A DNA stretch of 7,925 nucleotides from Desulfobacteraceae bacterium. GTDB lineage: Bacteria > Desulfobacterota > Desulfobacteria > Desulfobacterales > Desulfosarcinaceae. Position 1 is the stretch's first letter. Each line of letters begins with the position of its first letter. A program made the position numbers and the translations under genes. Below, one piece after another: positions 6,021-7,925 of the stretch. Location of the stretch: contig JALVQM010000004.1 in assembly GCA_027025615.1 (NCBI GenBank), positions 1 through 7,925 of the forward strand, written 5' to 3'. The notes under the pieces are model-generated. The model worked only from the letters and a program-made list of their open reading frames with translations, had not been told where the DNA came from and made no database searches.

Positions 6021-6040
6021 CTCTTTAGATTTCTATTCAA
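6013..6040 (-). promoter_or_regulatory. Candidate promoter for the hydantoinase-like gene
   Basis: On the reverse strand TTGAAT (6040-6035; 4 of 6) is followed after 16 nt by TATAAA (6018-6013; 5 of 6). Transcription would start near 6006, about 50 nt before the ATG at 5955. The -10 overlaps a candidate plus-strand -10. Confidence 0.45.
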
Positions 6041-6060
6041 AGATATTCGTGGTAAAATTC

Positions 6061-6073
6061 AGAGCGGTGCTCT
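6061..6073 (+). repeat. Short perfect inverted repeat in the metal-uptake leader
   Basis: AGAGC-GGT-GCTCT is a 5-bp inverted repeat with a 3-nt centre, in the region upstream of the zinc-binding protein gene. It could be an operator or a small RNA hairpin. No T run follows, so it is not an intrinsic terminator. A looser ATGC-N6-GCAT lies at 6092-6105. Neither matches a Zur consensus that I can recognise. Confidence 0.3.
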
Positions 6074-6149
6074 TGCGCCGACAATCAAAATATGCAACCT
6101 AGCATGGGGCTTTTCAACACACAATTATTGAGGGAAAAAAGGCAATAAC

Positions 6150-7067
6150 ATGATCTCCAGACACAGTTCAATTTCACGCGCATGCTTTAGGCTAGGGATA
6201 GTTGTTACCGCCATTTTCTGTTTTTCACAGTCCCTGGCAGCAAAGCCGCTACCGGTTGCCGTCAGTATCCTGCCTCAAAAGTATTTCGTCGAGCAGATTG
6301 CAGGCGACCTTGCCAGCGTACTGGTGATGATCCCTCCCGGAGCCAGCCCGGCATCATACGAGCCACGGCCGTCCCAGATGACAGCCCTGGCCCGCTGCAG
6401 GCTTTACCTGGCCATAGGTGTCGGTTTCGAGAAGGCCTGGCTGGGCAAGTTTTCCGCATCGGCCAGGCATCTGAAAATCGTACATACCGACCTGGGGATC
6501 AAAAAAGTGGCTTTACCCCGTCATTTTCACGGTCCGGATCACACCAAAGGACACCAGCAAGACCCTGCAAATCATGGGCATATACCTGACCCTCACATAT
6601 GGCTGGCTCCAGGGCTGGTAAAAATCCAGGCAAAACATATCATCAAGGCCCTGGCAGAGGCTGATCCGCAAAATGCAACCTCGTATCGCAGCCAGGGACG
6701 AAAATTCATAAAACGGCTGACAGCCCTGGACAATGAGCTGCGCAGTTTGCTGGCGCCTGTCAAGGGATCGGCTTTCATGGTTTTTCACCCATCGTGGGGT
6801 TATTTTGCCCGCAGTTACGGACTGGTTCAAATCCCCATTGAGCTGGAAGGCAAAGAACCAAAACCGGCCCAATTGCAGGACATGATAAAGTGGGCCAGGC
6901 GACATAAAATCAAGGCCGTTTTCGTCCAGCCACAATTCAACTTTCGTACGGCCCAACTGGTTGCCAAGTCCATCGGCGCCAAAATAATCAAGGCCGATCC
7001 CCTGGCCTACGACTGGGAACAAAACCTGCGCATGCAAGCCAGGCGGTTTCTGGAGATTATTCGCTGA
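6150..7067 (+). CDS. znuA: Periplasmic zinc/manganese-type ABC transporter substrate-binding protein
   Basis: The 305-residue protein is a cluster A-I metal-binding protein that captures a divalent cation in the periplasm and delivers it to its ABC permease. A signal peptide is clear: Arg-bearing start, hydrophobic core 15-25 and a 'SQSLAA' cleavage region, so maturation after residue 30 or 31 is likely; no lipobox is seen. Ligands visible are H149 (DPHIWLAP), H213 (VFHPSWGYF) and D283 (KADPLAYDW). The fourth ligand, usually His in 'GxDPHxYEP', is Ala here: G64-ASPA68-SYEP. A His-rich loop precedes the H149 site (H125, H127, H131, H135, H142, H144), as is usual in zinc-specific members, which favours zinc over manganese. 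AAAAGG at 6137-6142 is 7 nt before the ATG. The ATPase gene starts 1 nt after the TGA. The gene symbol reflects family and context; specificity is inferred. Confidence 0.88.
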   Translation: MISRHSSISRACFRLGIVVTAIFCFSQSLAAKPLPVAVSILPQKYFVEQIAGDLASVLVMIPPGASPASYEPRPSQMTALARCRLYLAIGVGFEKAWLGKFSASARHLKIVHTDLGIKKVALPRHFHGPDHTKGHQQDPANHGHIPDPHIWLAPGLVKIQAKHIIKALAEADPQNATSYRSQGRKFIKRLTALDNELRSLLAPVKGSAFMVFHPSWGYFARSYGLVQIPIELEGKEPKPAQLQDMIKWARRHKIKAVFVQPQFNFRTAQLVAKSIGAKIIKADPLAYDWEQNLRMQARRFLEIIR

Positions 7068-7068
7068 T

Positions 7069-7857
7069 ATGGACGTTATCGACATTAGGAACCTTTCGTT
7101 TGCTTATAACGGCACCTGGATTTTGCGGGAAATAGACCTAAAGGTAGCCAAGGGCGATTTTGTCGGTGTAATCGGCCCCAACGGCGGTGGTAAAACCACC
7201 CTGATCAAGCTTATGCTGGGGCTGCTGCAACCGACAAGAGGAAGTATCACAGTTCTGGGCAAACCTCCGGCCGAGGTTTCCCATCGGATTGGTTATGTAC
7301 CCCAGGATATCCATCTCAACCGCAACTTTCCTGTAAGCGCCCTTGACGTGGTTCTCATGGGCCAACTTTCCCCGGAAGCCGGCTGGAGGTTGAAGGACCC
7401 CAAGGCCAAAAAGGCCGCCCTGGAGGCCCTGGCCCGCATGGAAATGGAAAAATATGCCGATTTTCGCATGGACGCCCTCTCAGGCGGCCAGCGCCAGCGT
7501 GTTTTCATCGCCCGGGCCCTGGTTTCTGAACCGGAGTTGCTGCTGCTGGACGAACCAACTGCAAGCATCGACATGGAGGGTCAGGCGGAATTTTTCCACC
7601 TTCTCCAGGACCTGAATAAAGCCATGACCATTATAATAGTATCCCATGACCTGATGCTGATGGCATCCCATGTAAAGTCGGTTGCCTGCGTTAACCAGCA
7701 TTTACATTATCACGACGCTGCCGCCATGGGAGGACACCTTTTGACCGATCTTTGCCCCACCTGTATCAAGGGCGCCCGCTGCCCGGTGGACCTGGTGACC
7801 ATGTCACCCGCTGTTTGTCCACATGGAGACGCAAACTGCACGGAGAAAGAAAAATGA
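7069..7857 (+). CDS. znuC: Zinc/manganese-type ABC transporter ATPase with cysteine-rich tail
   Basis: The 262-residue protein is the cytoplasmic ATPase of the metal importer. All elements are present: Walker A GPNGGGKTT (36-44), Q-loop Q79 in 'GYVPQD', signature LSGGQ (137-141), Walker B with catalytic Glu LLLLDEP (157-163), D-loop 'ASID' (165-168) and switch H193 in 'VSHD'. It should therefore be active. The C-terminal section after about residue 207 is less usual: 'CVNQHLHYHD' is followed by C229-xx-C232-x5-C238-x11-C250-P-H252 and C257. Related ATPases, as I recall them, have a 'CPVDLIAHG.PHR' ending, to which 'CPVDLVTM' (238-245) corresponds; the extra cysteines look like a potential intracellular metal-sensing site. 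The gene starts 1 nt after the binding-protein stop, lacking a strong Shine-Dalgarno, so coupled translation is likely. Its TGA overlaps the permease start as ATGA. Confidence 0.92.
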   Translation: MDVIDIRNLSFAYNGTWILREIDLKVAKGDFVGVIGPNGGGKTTLIKLMLGLLQPTRGSITVLGKPPAEVSHRIGYVPQDIHLNRNFPVSALDVVLMGQLSPEAGWRLKDPKAKKAALEALARMEMEKYADFRMDALSGGQRQRVFIARALVSEPELLLLDEPTASIDMEGQAEFFHLLQDLNKAMTIIIVSHDLMLMASHVKSVACVNQHLHYHDAAAMGGHLLTDLCPTCIKGARCPVDLVTMSPAVCPHGDANCTEKEK

Positions 7858-7925
7858 TGGACGCCCTTCAACTTGAGTTCATGCGCCACGCCCTGCTGGC
7901 CGGCCTGCTGGCCAGCCTTATCTGC
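7854..7925 (+). CDS. znuB: Zinc/manganese-type ABC transporter permease (partial, 5' end only)
   Basis: The frame starts at ATG 7854, overlapping the ATPase stop (ATGA), and runs open to the window edge for 24 codons. It reads 'MMDALQLEFMRHALLAGLLA' then SLIC. This is the typical beginning of ZnuB/MntB-type permeases: a short amphipathic start, 'FMRxALLAGLLAS' and entry into the first membrane helix. GGAG at 7842-7845 lies 8 nt upstream; a second in-frame ATG follows at once (7857), so either Met could be the start. As third gene of the operon it would form the inner-membrane channel, probably as a homodimer. Most of the protein lies outside the window. Confidence 0.85.
   Translation, partial: MMDALQLEFMRHALLAGLLASLIC

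Noticed and set aside
6525..6585. Histidine-rich stretch as a repeat or low-complexity insertion
   Set aside because: It is the His-rich loop common in zinc-specific ZnuA-type proteins and lies at the expected position before the second metal ligand.
6513..7085. Minus-strand 190-codon frame opposite the zinc-binding protein gene
   Set aside because: Long, but antisense to a gene with signal peptide and metal ligands; no family features in its translation and it runs across the junction of two coupled genes.
1..7925. Mobile element, CRISPR array, tRNA or defence system
   Set aside because: No direct-repeat array, terminal inverted repeats, transposase or integrase motifs, or cloverleaf-like sequence were noticed, and all substantial frames have housekeeping or transport assignments.

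Overview
The window reads as ordinary bacterial chromosome, dense and about half G+C. Several traits point loosely to a Desulfovibrio-like Desulfobacterota lineage: the YceD gene with its small unnamed partner, the 'PHIWL / VQPQFN / ADPLAYDW' type of zinc-binding protein, and an ATPase tail containing 'CPVDL'. That placement comes from memory of family flavours and is low confidence. No RNA gene, insertion sequence, CRISPR array or phage gene is visible.

Layout. (1) 1-763, minus strand: a 76-residue conserved-looking small protein followed by yceD (DUF177, large-subunit rRNA accumulation protein), which runs off the left edge; rpmF would be expected next. (2) 764-876: divergent promoter region with face-to-face promoters whose -10 elements overlap. 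(3) 877-1767, plus: a beta-hydroxyacid dehydrogenase. (4) 1895-4251, plus: a compact run of three genes: a PlsC-like acyltransferase with an altered catalytic motif, a cation diffusion facilitator (CDF) metal exporter with a cysteine-bearing tail, and a HIT-family nucleotide hydrolase whose start lies inside the CDF gene. (5) 4321-5955, minus: a short, stand-alone hydantoinase/oxoprolinase (HyuA-like) ATPase-fold protein, convergent with the HIT gene. (6) 5956-6149: a second divergent promoter region. (7) 6150-7925, plus: a zinc/manganese-type ABC uptake operon of periplasmic binding protein, ATPase and the first 24 codons of the permease, with 1-nt spacing and an ATGA overlap.

How the parts fit. 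The right-hand operon should import a divalent metal (most likely zinc): the binding protein captures it in the periplasm, the permease passes it through the inner membrane and the ATPase powers the step. The CDF protein should move a divalent metal out of the cytoplasm, so the window holds both directions of metal traffic, though the two are separate transcription units. The left operon belongs to ribosome and lipid-precursor housekeeping (yceD-rpmF-plsX-fabH neighbourhood in many bacteria).

I do not see a convincing new multi-gene system. The most useful observations are departures from family consensus in otherwise recognisable proteins: NHX4N instead of NHX4D in the acyltransferase, ExxxN in the CDF metal site, Ala in place of the first His ligand in the zinc-binding protein, and a five-cysteine tail on the ATPase.
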